A stretch of DNA of 64,000 nucleotides from ZC4RG29 sp036381475 (GCA_036381475.1 DASVCT010000204.1:1-64000); one strand, 5' to 3'; shown: positions 8,068-16,907, counted from the first letter of the stretch. Notes: generated from the letters alone by a model not told the origin. Program-made: numbers and translations.

Positions 8068-10125
8068 CTAATCCCGGAAGTATTTATCCTCCTCGAACTC
8101 CAACTCCTGACCGGTTTCCTCCTCGATGGTTCTGGGCAGTACACCCACTTCGAGGATCTTGAATTCAGTTCTCCGGTTCTTCGCGCGCCCTGCGGGGTTA
8201 TCCGTGCCGTCAGGATTGGTGTTACGGGCAATAGGCTGTGTCTCACCGTAGCCTTTCGCCGTCAGCCGGTCGGGCGCTATCCCCTTGTTGATAAGGTACC
8301 GGACTGTTGACTCAGCGCGACGCCGCGACAGGTCGATGTTGTAATCGAACGAACCGACACTATCGGTGTGAGAACCCATTTCGATTTTGATCTCCGGGTT
8401 GTCAATCAGCAATTGTGCCAGTTTGTCAAGTTCCAACGCTGCCTCCGGTTTGATGTCCGTGCTGTCAAATCCGAAATAGATATTCTCAAGAACAAACTTT
8501 TCGTTGACTGCCTTGCGATCGAGGATCACAATCGTATCAAGGGTGATATTCGTCACCAGGTCCTTGAGCTTACTTGGGTCCACGCTCTTTCCTTTCATGG
8601 ACCAGGGCTGGCGTTTCGTCAGGTATCCTTCGCTTTCTGCCACGAGGTTGTAGTCCTCGTTTTCGTAAACGCGGAAGAGAAACTTGCCGTCATTACCGGT
8701 GATGTAATCCTGCATCGCGTCTCCCTGTGAATCCAGAAGTGTCACACGGGTGTTCGGCAGTATCTGCAGGTTCTCGTCTTTGTCCTTGAAATACGTTATT
8801 CCCTGGAGTGCGTAGTTGATCACCTTCAGGTTGGGATCCTCGTTCACGAACGTATAAATGTCGTCATCACCTTTTCCGCCTTCACGGTTGGATGTAAAAA
8901 AGCCGCGGTCGGCGCGAAACAGGAAAATTCCAAAATCGTCGCCCGTGCTATTCATGGGTTGGCCAAGGTTCTCGACGACATTCTTGCCGTCGCGCCGGTT
9001 CACGACAAACAGATCCAGGCCGCCGTAGCCCGGATGTCCATCCGAAGAAAAATAAAGTCGGCCATCTTCCGAAACGTAGGGAAACATTTCGTTACCCGGT
9101 GTATTGATCTCGGGTCCGAGGTTGCGAACCCGGGAGAATCTTCCGCGGGAGTCCATCTGCGCCGAGTAAAGGTCAGTGCCCCCCTGGGCATTCTTATCCT
9201 GCCGGTTGCTGGCGAAGTATAACGTGCGCCCATCGGGACTGAAAGCCGGTGTGGAGTCCCACCCGTAATTCCGCTCAAGTTCCAGGGCGTTTTCGCCGCG
9301 GTATTGCACGTTCACCGGGGCATTGACTTTCGTTGGCTCCGACCATTCGCCGTTGCGCGAACGCACGATGTACAGGTCGACGTCCTCCCCTCCGTTTTTC
9401 TTGCTCGTGTTCCCTTTCGCGAACACCATGATACGACCATCGGGTGTGAAGGTTATGCAGCCCTCGTTGCGTATCGGGTCGTTAATAGACGAGGGAAGGG
9501 GTTGTATGGTCGCGACGTCCACGTTCGCGCCGCGGGTGGCAACCTTGTAAAGGTCGGAGTATGGTGTGCCGGTCGCCTCATAAATCTTTCCGTTGCCGCG
9601 ATTACTTGAAAAGTAGAGTTCGTTGTTGAGGTATACCGGAGCATATTCTCCCGCCGGAGTATTGATCAGCTCCAGGTTCTTGACACGGTAGTAATTGACA
9701 CTACCGTTGAGCCTCTCCAGGTAGGACAGCCCCTCGAGTTCAGCGCTGGCGCGCTCTTTTAATGCCTGGGCTGTCGTGTTCTTTATCAGTTCATCAAGTT
9801 CGCGACGCGCCTCCTGGTACTTACCGTTAGATTTGAGCGACTGGGCGTAAAAGAACCTAACGGTATCTCTGTTAATGCCACGTCCACCGGCGTTGGTGTA
9901 GTAGGGCTCAGCGTCCTTAAGCCGGTTGGACAAGCGGTAGGACTCCGCGACCATATAATTATAGTAGCCGTTTTTGGGGTTGTCGGCGAGCAGTTTGTTG
10001 TAAAGGTCAATAGCAGTCTGGTATTTGCCCAGCTGGAATGCCTTCGTAGCTTTTTTCTCCGTTCCGCAAGCGATTGCCAGTAACGCGAAAACGGGAAGGA
10101 GCGTAATGAGCCTCATAAGCCGCAA
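8068..10125 (-). CDS. PorE-like OmpA-family lipoprotein (TPR, beta-propeller, carboxypeptidase-regulatory, OmpA domains)
   Basis: The 685-residue protein is a predicted lipoprotein (lipobox LAIAC near residue 20). Then come TPR-like helices (about 25-130), a WD40-like PD40 propeller (about 150-430) with repeats such as GRIMVFAKG, GRTLYFASNR and GRLYFSSDGHPGYGGLDLF, a carboxypeptidase-regulatory-like domain (about 440-525), and an OmpA peptidoglycan-binding domain (about 550-670) with NIYFGFDSTDIKPEA and GHTDS/NxxLSxxRA-type residues (SHTDSVGSFDYNIDLSRRRA). This order is that of Porphyromonas gingivalis PorE, which anchors the type IX secretion machinery to peptidoglycan; the same role here is inferred. 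A minus-strand TAGATTTG element at 10144-10137 would suit initiation at the second ATG (10116) as well as at 10125. Confidence 0.85.
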   Translation of the reverse strand: MRLMRLITLLPVFALLAIACGTEKKATKAFQLGKYQTAIDLYNKLLADNPKNGYYNYMVAESYRLSNRLKDAEPYYTNAGGRGINRDTVRFFYAQSLKSNGKYQEARRELDELIKNTTAQALKERASAELEGLSYLERLNGSVNYYRVKNLELINTPAGEYAPVYLNNELYFSSNRGNGKIYEATGTPYSDLYKVATRGANVDVATIQPLPSSINDPIRNEGCITFTPDGRIMVFAKGNTSKKNGGEDVDLYIVRSRNGEWSEPTKVNAPVNVQYRGENALELERNYGWDSTPAFSPDGRTLYFASNRQDKNAQGGTDLYSAQMDSRGRFSRVRNLGPEINTPGNEMFPYVSEDGRLYFSSDGHPGYGGLDLFVVNRRDGKNVVENLGQPMNSTGDDFGIFLFRADRGFFTSNREGGKGDDDIYTFVNEDPNLKVINYALQGITYFKDKDENLQILPNTRVTLLDSQGDAMQDYITGNDGKFLFRVYENEDYNLVAESEGYLTKRQPWSMKGKSVDPSKLKDLVTNITLDTIVILDRKAVNEKFVLENIYFGFDSTDIKPEAALELDKLAQLLIDNPEIKIEMGSHTDSVGSFDYNIDLSRRRAESTVRYLINKGIAPDRLTAKGYGETQPIARNTNPDGTDNPAGRAKNRRTEFKILEVGVLPRTIEEETGQELEFEEDKYFRD

Positions 10126-10151
10126 TGCCTTTTCACCAAATCTAACAAAAT

Positions 10152-10664
10152 TTATCGGGCTATTGTGTCCGCCTCCCTGGGTTCAACGTAGCGCTTTAGC
10201 CAGGTGGACCCCGCAGCAATCTTCCATGCGGATCTGAATTCGCCGACGGTTTTAGCCAGAATATTGAACGTCAGGCTGTCGCCGTCCCATACACCATCGC
10301 GGTACTTTTGTTTGAGTTCATTCAGGCCGATGATCGTGATTTCGTCCCCCTCGCAGAAAGGCACGCCTTTCCTGTCCAGAAAGTCGATGCCTGTAGCTTC
10401 CTGAATCCGGCGAAGTGCACCTACCGATGAATCGATAGAACATCCGCTGGGACTGTGATGCGATTCATCCACAGCCAGAATCAGGAACCGATCTTCCGCA
10501 AGCGCGTACGAAGCACGCAGGGGCACGCCGTGGGCTGCCCATTCCTCCGTAAACGCTCGTAGTTCTGCTTCCAGGACCTGGCTATCCTCTGCGGAAATTT
10601 TCCGGTCCGCCATATAAATCCAGACCCTTGCGTCGTCTGGCATTTGATCAAATTCGACAAACAT
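10152..10664 (-). CDS. Conserved Bacteroidota protein of unknown function (often mislabelled 'ABC transporter ATPase')
   Basis: The 170-residue protein begins MFVEFDQMPDDARVWIYMAD. This start is chosen because the upstream extension lies inside the preceding Fe-S gene and reads as nonsense. Recognisable stretches are SYALAEDRFLILAVDESHHSPSGCSIDSS and DFLDRKGVPF. Relatives occur widely in Bacteroidota and are often called ABC transporter ATPase, but no Walker A, Walker B or ABC signature can be seen, so that name is not supported. Its start is 17 bp after the stop of the CCG-domain oxidoreductase, so it likely belongs to that operon. Function unknown. Confidence 0.75.
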   Translation of the reverse strand: MFVEFDQMPDDARVWIYMADRKISAEDSQVLEAELRAFTEEWAAHGVPLRASYALAEDRFLILAVDESHHSPSGCSIDSSVGALRRIQEATGIDFLDRKGVPFCEGDEITIIGLNELKQKYRDGVWDGDSLTFNILAKTVGEFRSAWKIAAGSTWLKRYVEPREADTIAR

Positions 10665-10681
10665 TCCTTTGATTTCTATGG

Positions 10682-11512
10682 TTACAAACCCTGCCTTTCT
10701 GCAATAAGTTCTGCGATGTCCTTCACGGTCACCGCGGCTTCCTTCTCCCGCGCTTTCACACCGTCCCGCATCATGGTCATGCAGAACGGGCACGCTACGG
10801 CGATGGTATCTGCACCCGTTTTCAGCGCTTCGTCAGCACGTTCTACGTTAATGTCCTTTTTTCCAGGTTCTGGCTCCTTGAACATTTGCGCGCCTCCGGC
10901 GCCGCAACACAGCCCTTTCGACCTGCTCCGCTTCATCTCCACCAGGTCGGCATCCAGCGCCGCAAGCACATCCCGGGGAGCCTCATACACCTGGTTTACT
11001 CTGCCAAGGTAGCACGAATCATGGTAGGTGATGCGCCGACCCTTGAAGGACCCACCCTCCTTCAGCACGATACGTCCCTCGCTGATCAGTCGCTGCAGAA
11101 ACGTGGAATGATGTTCAACAGCATAGTTGCCGCCCAGCTGAGGATACTCATTTTTTATCGTGTTGAAACAATGGGGGCAGGTCGTGACGATCGTGCGAAT
11201 GTTATATCCGTTCAGGACCTGGATGTTGTTGGTCGCCTGCACCTGGAAGAGGAATTCATTCCCGGCGCGACGTGCCGGATCTCCCGTGCAACCCTCCTCG
11301 TTACCCAGTACGGCAAAGTTGATGTTCAAGGCCTGCAGGATCTTGACAAATGCCCGCGTAACCCGCTTACTCCGGTCGTCGAACGAACCCGCGCAACCCA
11401 CCCAAAAAAGGACTTCGGGTGTTTTTCCCTGCGCGGCAAGTTCCGCCATGGTTGGTATCTTTTGTTCCTGCTGATCCACCGGCTTTATTTTATTTAGCTC
11501 CGTTGCCTTCAT
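10682..11512 (-). CDS. (Fe-S)-binding oxidoreductase with two CCG (cysteine-rich) domains
   Basis: The 276-residue product (start at 11512; 11449, beginning MAELAAQGK, is an alternative close to typical homologues) has two cysteine-rich domains of the HdrB/GlpC/LutA type. These are seen in FWVGCAGSFDDRSKR, TTCPHCFNTIKNEYP, a lone YHDSCYLGR, CCGAGGAQMF and ACPFCMTMM. Such domains bind a noncubane or 4Fe-4S cluster and work with a membrane electron-carrier partner, here the upstream gene, whose end it overlaps by 23 bp. A role in quinone-linked electron transfer at the inner membrane is inferred; the electron donor is not shown by the sequence. Typical Bacteroidota genomes carry this pair without other Hdr subunits. 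Confidence 0.88.
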   Translation of the reverse strand: MKATELNKIKPVDQQEQKIPTMAELAAQGKTPEVLFWVGCAGSFDDRSKRVTRAFVKILQALNINFAVLGNEEGCTGDPARRAGNEFLFQVQATNNIQVLNGYNIRTIVTTCPHCFNTIKNEYPQLGGNYAVEHHSTFLQRLISEGRIVLKEGGSFKGRRITYHDSCYLGRVNQVYEAPRDVLAALDADLVEMKRSRSKGLCCGAGGAQMFKEPEPGKKDINVERADEALKTGADTIAVACPFCMTMMRDGVKAREKEAAVTVKDIAELIAERQGL

Positions 11513-12806
11513 TCGCCCAGTTGAAGCGATCTGAGGGCGGAAATTTCCAGGGGGCAAAGTTATTCTCAATGTTTTGAAACATAGCGTTCCAGGCTTGTGG
11601 CGCCCCGGATTCCTCCATAGCGATGTAGCGCCTGATATCAAGTATGATCTCCAGCGGATTGATCATGACAGGACATGCTTCCACGCAAGCCTGACATGCC
11701 GTGCAGGCATTGATCTCCTCGCGCGTTATGTAGTCGCCAAACAATGACTTTCCATCATCCAGACCGGGTCCACCTGTTGCCAGGCTTCTCGCGACATCTT
11801 CCATCCGGTCGCGCGTATCCATCATGATCTTGCGGGGCGACAACGCCTTTCCTGTGATGTTCGCCGGACACTCCGCCGTGCACCGTCCGCACTCCGTACA
11901 GGCATATGCGCCCAACAGACTCACCCTTGAGAGGTCGTTAACATCTTTCGCGCCGAAACGCCCCGGCTCCCCCGTGGGTGGCGCATCGGCAAGCCCGAGC
12001 ATGGCGCGTACTTCCTGCGTAACGACTTCCATATTTTTCATCTGTCCCCTGGGTTTGAGGGAAGCATAATAGGTGTTCGGAAAAGCAAGGACGATGTGGA
12101 GGTGCTTTGAATAAGTGATATAGATCGCGAAGCCGAGAATTCCCAGAATGTGAAACCACCAGGCGACGCGTTCCGTAACGACAAGCGATGCGGTGGGCGC
12201 GTCGGCAAAGGCCGGCATGAGAAAACTACTGAAGAATAACGTTCCGGAATCCGGATAATGCTCCGGCATCCGCGTCTGCAACCATTGATCGGAGGCGTTC
12301 ATGGTAAGGATGGCCACCATCAAAAGTATTTCTGCAGTAAGAATAAGGTTCGCGTCAAGGCGCGGCCAGGCGGTCATCTCAGCAGACCAGAATCGTTTAA
12401 CTTTTGCCACATTCCGCCGCAGCAAAAATATCGCGCAGGATAACAAGACGGCGACAGCGAGGAATTCGAAGATATTCATGAGCACAGGATAAAGACCTCC
12501 GAGATAGGCTGCGAATATCCGGTGCGTTCCCACGACGCCGTCGACAATAAACTCGAGAATTTCAATATTGATAACGAGGAAGCCGATGTATACAAAAAGG
12601 TGCAGGATGGCGGGCCATGGTCTTTTGAACATCTTCTTCTGACCAAACGCCACCAGCAACATGTTGCGCATGCGTTCGCGGGGGTGATCACCCCGTAGCT
12701 CACCCTGGCCCATTCGGATGTTCCGCGCAATAATACGCGCACGTCGCCAGACAACGTAAACCGTTGCGACCAGGACAACCACAAACGCGATCTGCTGCAC
12801 GGTCAT
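11490..12806 (-). CDS. Membrane-bound [4Fe-4S] ferredoxin-type oxidoreductase subunit
   Basis: The 438-residue protein has several transmembrane helices in its N-terminal 240 residues: one at about 4-18, others around AILHLFVYIGFLVINIEIL, FEFLAVAVLLSCAIFLL, LILTAEILLMVAILTM and WWFHILGILGFAIYITYS. A soluble C-terminal half carries two 4Fe-4S motifs, CTECGRCTAECP and CTACQACVEACP. The layout is like the membrane and ferredoxin parts of heterodisulfide-reductase-related or GlpC/LutB-like complexes. It overlaps the CCG-domain partner by 23 bp. Together they probably form a two-subunit quinone-coupled complex; this is inference from domain content. The start ATG lies 18 bp from the -33 element of the divergent tRNA-Phe promoter. 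Confidence 0.87.
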   Translation of the reverse strand: MTVQQIAFVVVLVATVYVVWRRARIIARNIRMGQGELRGDHPRERMRNMLLVAFGQKKMFKRPWPAILHLFVYIGFLVINIEILEFIVDGVVGTHRIFAAYLGGLYPVLMNIFEFLAVAVLLSCAIFLLRRNVAKVKRFWSAEMTAWPRLDANLILTAEILLMVAILTMNASDQWLQTRMPEHYPDSGTLFFSSFLMPAFADAPTASLVVTERVAWWFHILGILGFAIYITYSKHLHIVLAFPNTYYASLKPRGQMKNMEVVTQEVRAMLGLADAPPTGEPGRFGAKDVNDLSRVSLLGAYACTECGRCTAECPANITGKALSPRKIMMDTRDRMEDVARSLATGGPGLDDGKSLFGDYITREEINACTACQACVEACPVMINPLEIILDIRRYIAMEESGAPQAWNAMFQNIENNFAPWKFPPSDRFNWANEGNGAK

Positions 12807-12824
12807 TGGGCTAACAAGTTAAAT

Positions 12825-12855
12825 TTTGCACGAAATATAAAATTATATACTTTTG
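12825..12855 (+). promoter_or_regulatory. Promoter of tRNA-Phe
   Basis: TTTG (12825-12828), 19 nt, then TACTTTTG (12848-12855). This matches the Bacteroidota promoter consensus at every defined position. The tRNA begins 29 bp downstream, leaving a short 5' leader. Confidence 0.75.
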
Positions 12856-12884
12856 GCCCCTATTCGCCCGCCTGGCGCCGTATT

Positions 12885-12957
12885 GGTGATGTAGCTCAGT
12901 TGGTAGAGCAAAGGACTGAAAATCCTTGTGTCGGCGGTTCGATTCCGTCCATCACCA
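12885..12957 (+). tRNA. tRNA-Phe (GAA)
   Basis: A full cloverleaf can be folded: acceptor stem GGTGATG/CATCACC (12885-12891 with 12950-12956), D arm GCTCAGTTGGTAGAGC, anticodon stem AAGGA/TCCTT with loop CTGAAAA (anticodon GAA at 12918-12920), and T arm GGCGG-TTCGATT-CCGTC with one G-U pair. The discriminator base is A and the 3' CCA is not encoded. A T7 run at 13008-13014 after GC-rich sequence may end the transcript, but no clean stem is seen there. Confidence 0.97.
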
Positions 12958-13107
12958 CAACTCCCCATTTCGCGGTTCCCCAAGCCGCCGCGGTCCGCCT
13001 TTCGGTATTTTTTTCTCAACAAGATTCCTCTGAAAGTCCAATTTTACCTTATTTAGTTAAAACTATCATTTTCTTTGTATTAGTTTTTTCGGCTTTAGTC
13101 TTCCTTG

Positions 13108-14502
13108 ATGCATTTCATCAGACAGTTACTCGGACTCGCCGCCGATCCAGCTGCCCCTTATGTAGCCCAGGCATTGCTTGGGCTTGTGATGTTTTCCATA
13201 TTCCGACATTTTAGTCTTGTATACGAGCGGCGTTTTCTTCGAACGTGGTCGCGAAGCTGGCTGGTGTTCTCCATATATATGACCAGTTCCGTCGTCCTGA
13301 TGACCAATGTGGCCGATGAAGTCTACCCGCCTGAAGGTTGGATCCCCGTGAATATCGTCGCCCAGGTTTGCGCATTCCTTCAGATCGTATACATTCTCAT
13401 CGGCTCGTACCAGCTTGTACGTTCAAGACCGGTTAACCGAAGAATATACCAGTCGATCATCCTGGGTGTCGTCGTCCTTGGAGTGGTCACGGTGCTCGCG
13501 TTCGGGCAGAATCCGGAAACCGGTTACGAACGCTATCTGATCCGCATCGGATCGCGCTCGCTAATTTCAGGCGTCGGATTTCTGCTCGCCGCTATCGTTG
13601 TGTGGAAGAATCCAAAGTTCACCCGTGGCGTTGGGCAGAAGCTGCTGGCAATCTCTTTTATCGCGTACAGCGGGTATCAGTTCTTCTCCATCTTCATGAT
13701 GATCTTTGACACGACTTCCGAACATGCAATGCTTCCCGGGTCGCGCGGCCTGATCAACCTCATCACGATCTCCGTCATGAGCATGAGCATGGTCATGTGG
13801 TTGCTTGAAGATGAGCGAGAGAAGTTACGACAAGTAAACAAAGATCTCGACAGCTTTCTTCACAGTACATCCCACGATCTTCGGGCGCCGATAACCTCCA
13901 TTCTCGGGCTGACTTACCTCGGCAAGGTGGAACTCAATGAGGAAAAAGGAAAACACTACATGGAACTGATCGAGCAGCGCGCCCAGAAGCTGAACATGAT
14001 CCTCACCGATGTGTTGCGCCTGTCGAAGACGAAAAAACTCGGAATAAAAAAGCAAACCATCCGATTTAGCGACCTCGTGAATGAGGTGGTTTCTGACATC
14101 GAGTTCTCTAAGGGAACCTCGAGCATCAGACTCGACTATGACAAAAACTCCGAAAGTAGCTTTTACTCGGACCCCAACCAGATTTCGATCATACTCTCGA
14201 ACCTCATCACCAACGCGGTGAAATATCACCGGCTCAACCAGGAAGATCCGTATATACGGATCAGGTTCAAACGCATCAGCGACACCGTTATATTTACCGT
14301 GGAAGATAACGGACAGGGTATCCCCGCACACAGCCTGAACAAGATCTTTGATATGTTCTTTCGGGCTTCGCAGGAAACTGACGGTACCGGGCTGGGGCTG
14401 TACATCGTAAAAGAGGCACTCGCAAAGGTAAAAGGCAAAATCGAGGTGGAGTCGGAGTTTGGGAAAGGCACAACCTTTACCGTAACGCTGGAGAACGCGT
14501 AA
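13108..14502 (+). CDS. Sensor histidine kinase with multi-pass membrane N-terminus
   Basis: The 464-residue protein (ATG at 13108; a TTG just upstream is ignored) has about seven hydrophobic segments in residues 15-235 with no recognisable sensor domain, a short linker, then a kinase core. The H-box is STSHDLRAPITSILGL with the phospho-accepting His at 256. The ATPase domain shows the N-box NLITNAVKYH, G1 EDNGQGI, F-box-like IFDMFFRA and G2 GTGLGLYIVKE. It should autophosphorylate and pass phosphate to a response regulator that is not encoded nearby. The stimulus is unknown; a membrane-embedded signal is plausible because the loops are short. It follows tRNA-Phe and is convergent with rluB (11 bp gap). 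Confidence 0.92.
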   Translation: MHFIRQLLGLAADPAAPYVAQALLGLVMFSIFRHFSLVYERRFLRTWSRSWLVFSIYMTSSVVLMTNVADEVYPPEGWIPVNIVAQVCAFLQIVYILIGSYQLVRSRPVNRRIYQSIILGVVVLGVVTVLAFGQNPETGYERYLIRIGSRSLISGVGFLLAAIVVWKNPKFTRGVGQKLLAISFIAYSGYQFFSIFMMIFDTTSEHAMLPGSRGLINLITISVMSMSMVMWLLEDEREKLRQVNKDLDSFLHSTSHDLRAPITSILGLTYLGKVELNEEKGKHYMELIEQRAQKLNMILTDVLRLSKTKKLGIKKQTIRFSDLVNEVVSDIEFSKGTSSIRLDYDKNSESSFYSDPNQISIILSNLITNAVKYHRLNQEDPYIRIRFKRISDTVIFTVEDNGQGIPAHSLNKIFDMFFRASQETDGTGLGLYIVKEALAKVKGKIEVESEFGKGTTFTVTLENA

Positions 14503-14513
14503 TTTGTGTACGT

Positions 14514-15455
14514 TTAGCGGTAGTGCTTCAACCGGACGACTTCCTGGGAAGTAAGATAGCGCCAGGTTCCGCGTGGAAGGTCGCGCTTGTCGAGACCGGC
14601 GTACATCGTTCGATCGAGTTTGCGAACTTCATAACCCAATGCTTCGAAAATGCGCCTCACCACCCGGTTCCACCCGATGTGAAGCTCCAGGCCGATTGTC
14701 TTTCCATCGTCAGATACAATAGCAGCATCGTCGGGAACAGCGCGTCCCTCCTCCAGCTGGACACCTTTGGCGAGGCGGTCGAAGTCAGCCGCCGAAATCG
14801 GCCGGTCGAGTTCGACCTTGTAAATCTTCTTTACGTTGTGCGAGGGGTGCGACAACTTTTCTGCCAGATCGCCGTCATTCGTTAGCAGCAGCAATCCGGT
14901 GGTATTGCGATCGAGTCGTCCCACCGGATAGATTCTCTGCTTGACGGCATTCCCGATCAGTGACATGACCGTGTCGCGCTCCCTGGGGTCCCGCGTTGTG
15001 GTAAGGAGGCCTTTCGGCTTATTCATTAATATATATACCGGTTTCTCGGCGGTGAGCAGCTTTCCTTCGTGGCGCACTTTGTCGCCCGGAGTTACCTTGT
15101 AGCCAAGTTCGGTAATCACGTTGCCGTTCACGGTGATCAGGCCCATACGGATGAGGTTGTCGGCCTCACGTCGCGAACAAACGCCACTGTTGGCAATGTA
15201 GCGGTTGAGACGTACGGGGCCGTCCTGTGCCAGCGTCTGAGAAACCCCTTGGGACTCTTGCTTTCTGGGTTTCCTATCGCCTTTGGAAAAGCTGACTCCC
15301 GTTTTCTTTCGCGCCCCCGTTTTGGACGGCGTGGTATCGCGTCGTGAGAACGTACGCTTCGATTTGCCGGCGTCACTATCCGGCGTACGTGAGAATTTTC
15401 CTGAAGATTTTCTCCTGCCAGGAGTGGCGGAGCTTTTACCCTTGCGCATCGGCAT
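14514..15455 (-). CDS. rluB: rRNA pseudouridine synthase, RluB/RsuA family, with basic N-terminal tail
   Basis: Residues about 1-75 form a basic low-complexity tail (MPMRKGKSSATPGRRKSSGK and more). After it come an S4 RNA-binding domain (VRLNRYIANSGVCSRREADN, then MGLITVNGNVI) and the pseudouridine synthase domain with the catalytic motif GRLDRNTTGLLLLTNDGDL (catalytic Asp in GRLD) and the C-terminal RQIRR-like stretch NRVVRRIFEALGYEVRKLDR. It should convert a specific uridine of 23S or 16S rRNA to pseudouridine. The RluB name is by overall similarity; RsuA/RluF relatives cannot be excluded. The 313 residues exceed the usual 240-290 because of the basic tail. It overlaps scpB by 20 bp, so the two are coupled. 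Confidence 0.93.
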   Translation of the reverse strand: MPMRKGKSSATPGRRKSSGKFSRTPDSDAGKSKRTFSRRDTTPSKTGARKKTGVSFSKGDRKPRKQESQGVSQTLAQDGPVRLNRYIANSGVCSRREADNLIRMGLITVNGNVITELGYKVTPGDKVRHEGKLLTAEKPVYILMNKPKGLLTTTRDPRERDTVMSLIGNAVKQRIYPVGRLDRNTTGLLLLTNDGDLAEKLSHPSHNVKKIYKVELDRPISAADFDRLAKGVQLEEGRAVPDDAAIVSDDGKTIGLELHIGWNRVVRRIFEALGYEVRKLDRTMYAGLDKRDLPRGTWRYLTSQEVVRLKHYR

Positions 15456-16020
15456 CCTTAAGATCCATATTCTCGCCGATGGTATTCACTTCGTGTGCAA
15501 AGTCCTTCGGAGTCGGTAGTTCGCTCAAATCATTGATTCCGAAATACTCCATGAATTTCTGCGATGTGCCGTACAGCATGGGACGTCCGATCGTGTCGGC
15601 CTTCCCCTTGATCTCGACCAATCCTTTGTCCAGCAATTTCTGCACCGCGTAATCGCAGTTCACTCCGCGGATGTTTTCAATTTCAGTTTTTGAAATAGGT
15701 TGCTTGTATGCGATGATCGACAAGGTCTCCATCGCGGATGTAGAAAGCCTTTTTTTCGATTGCTGCTTCAGCATGATACCAATGCTTGCCTGATAGGCAG
15801 GCTTGGTAAGGAACTGATATCCCCCGGAAGACTTGTAGAGTTGGAAAGAAAACTCTTCCTGTGCGTACTTTTCTTCCAGGCGCTGTATGGCTCCGGTTAC
15901 GTCCTCCTCGGGAACTTCTGTTGCAAACATCTCGGACAGGCACGCAACCAATTCGCCGACCCGAATAGGAGTAGGCGAACAGAAAATAAGGGCTTCTATA
16001 TGGTTCTGAAGAAAGTCCAA
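15436..16020 (-). CDS. scpB: Segregation and condensation protein B
   Basis: ScpB is the kleisin-binding partner of the SMC-ScpA condensin complex that organises and segregates chromosomes. The 194-residue protein has two winged-helix domains: an N-terminal one opening with NHIEALIFCSPTPIRVGEL and a second containing RLSTSAMETLSIIAYKQPISKTEIENIRGVNCDYAVQKLLDKGLV, which includes the highly conserved ALETLAIIAY-type motif. The end of the gene overlaps rluB, a neighbour it has in many bacteria. scpA and smc are not in this window. Confidence 0.95.
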   Translation of the reverse strand: MDFLQNHIEALIFCSPTPIRVGELVACLSEMFATEVPEEDVTGAIQRLEEKYAQEEFSFQLYKSSGGYQFLTKPAYQASIGIMLKQQSKKRLSTSAMETLSIIAYKQPISKTEIENIRGVNCDYAVQKLLDKGLVEIKGKADTIGRPMLYGTSQKFMEYFGINDLSELPTPKDFAHEVNTIGENMDLKDADAQG

Positions 16021-16024
16021 TGTG

Positions 16025-16876
16025 CTAGTCTTGCTTCATCATTTTCGCTTCAATCGACTGGGTCGTATGAGGCACCGCGATGAGGCGTTCCTTGGAAATA
16101 AGTTTGCCGGTTACCGAACAGATTCCATACGTGCCATTCTTGATACGGATCAACGCATTTTCCAGGTTGGTAATGTATTTCTGCTGACGCGCGGCGAGCT
16201 GACTTAGATTTTCCTTTTCAGCGGTTTCCGCACCATCCTCAAGCACTTTGGTGTTCCCCCCTGATGTGGCATCGGTGCCTTCATCGTTGGTCCGATTCAG
16301 TGTATCCTTGAGGATCTTGTATTCCTCACGAGCCTTCTCGAGCTTTTCAAGAATCAGTTTCTCAAATTCCCGAAGTTCCTCTTCAGAATAACGGGTGCGT
16401 GTTTCATCCGTAGTAGTACGCGCGGGTTTGTGCGCGATAGGACGCTGGTTGGGAATCTGAAACGTGTGCATCTGTGCAACAGGAGGTAACGGCTTTGATT
16501 CCGCGGCAGGCTTTGCTGCGGGTTGTTCCTTTTGCGGCGCCTCAACACGTACCTTTTCAGGTTGCGTAGTCTTCGGTTCAACTTTCACCTGAGGGGTCAC
16601 TTTCGATTTCGATACGGGCGCCTCAGCTGCCTTCGGAGCATTTACACTTTTCTTCTTAGCCACCTTCACACTTTTCTTTTGATTGATCACTGCTTTCTTC
16701 ACCGGCTTTTTCGCGACTGCCTTCTTCCTGGCGATAGCCTTACGCGTGCTGGCCTTCTTTGCCACCTTAGCAGCAGCCTTAGCCTTCTTCACCTTTGCCG
16801 CAGGCTTCGCCTTCGACTTAGCCGTCGCTTTCTTCTTTGCTACCTTAGCGGGAGTTTTTTTCTTCTTTATGGCCAT
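16025..16876 (-). CDS. Histone H1-like Lys/Ala-rich tail fused to a DksA/TraR-type domain
   Basis: The 283-residue protein has two parts. Residues 1-about 95 are a Lys/Ala/Pro tail like histone H1 or bacterial Hc1 (for example KKATAKSKAKPAAKVKKAKA), followed by a Pro/Gln/Glu-rich linker. Residues about 160-283 resemble DksA/TraR: a helical coiled coil (EEELREFEKLILEKLEKARE) and a C-terminal domain YGICSVTGKLISKERLIAVPHT. Only one Cys (253) remains of the usual four zinc ligands, and it is the only Cys in the protein. It may bind DNA non-specifically and act on RNA polymerase; this is inference. A strong promoter lies 32 bp upstream. It ends 4 bp before scpB and may be cotranscribed with scpB-rluB. 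Confidence 0.85.
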   Translation of the reverse strand: MAIKKKKTPAKVAKKKATAKSKAKPAAKVKKAKAAAKVAKKASTRKAIARKKAVAKKPVKKAVINQKKSVKVAKKKSVNAPKAAEAPVSKSKVTPQVKVEPKTTQPEKVRVEAPQKEQPAAKPAAESKPLPPVAQMHTFQIPNQRPIAHKPARTTTDETRTRYSEEELREFEKLILEKLEKAREEYKILKDTLNRTNDEGTDATSGGNTKVLEDGAETAEKENLSQLAARQQKYITNLENALIRIKNGTYGICSVTGKLISKERLIAVPHTTQSIEAKMMKQD

Positions 16877-16907
16877 GTCCCGTATTTCTCGTTTGGTAAA
16901 AGATGCG

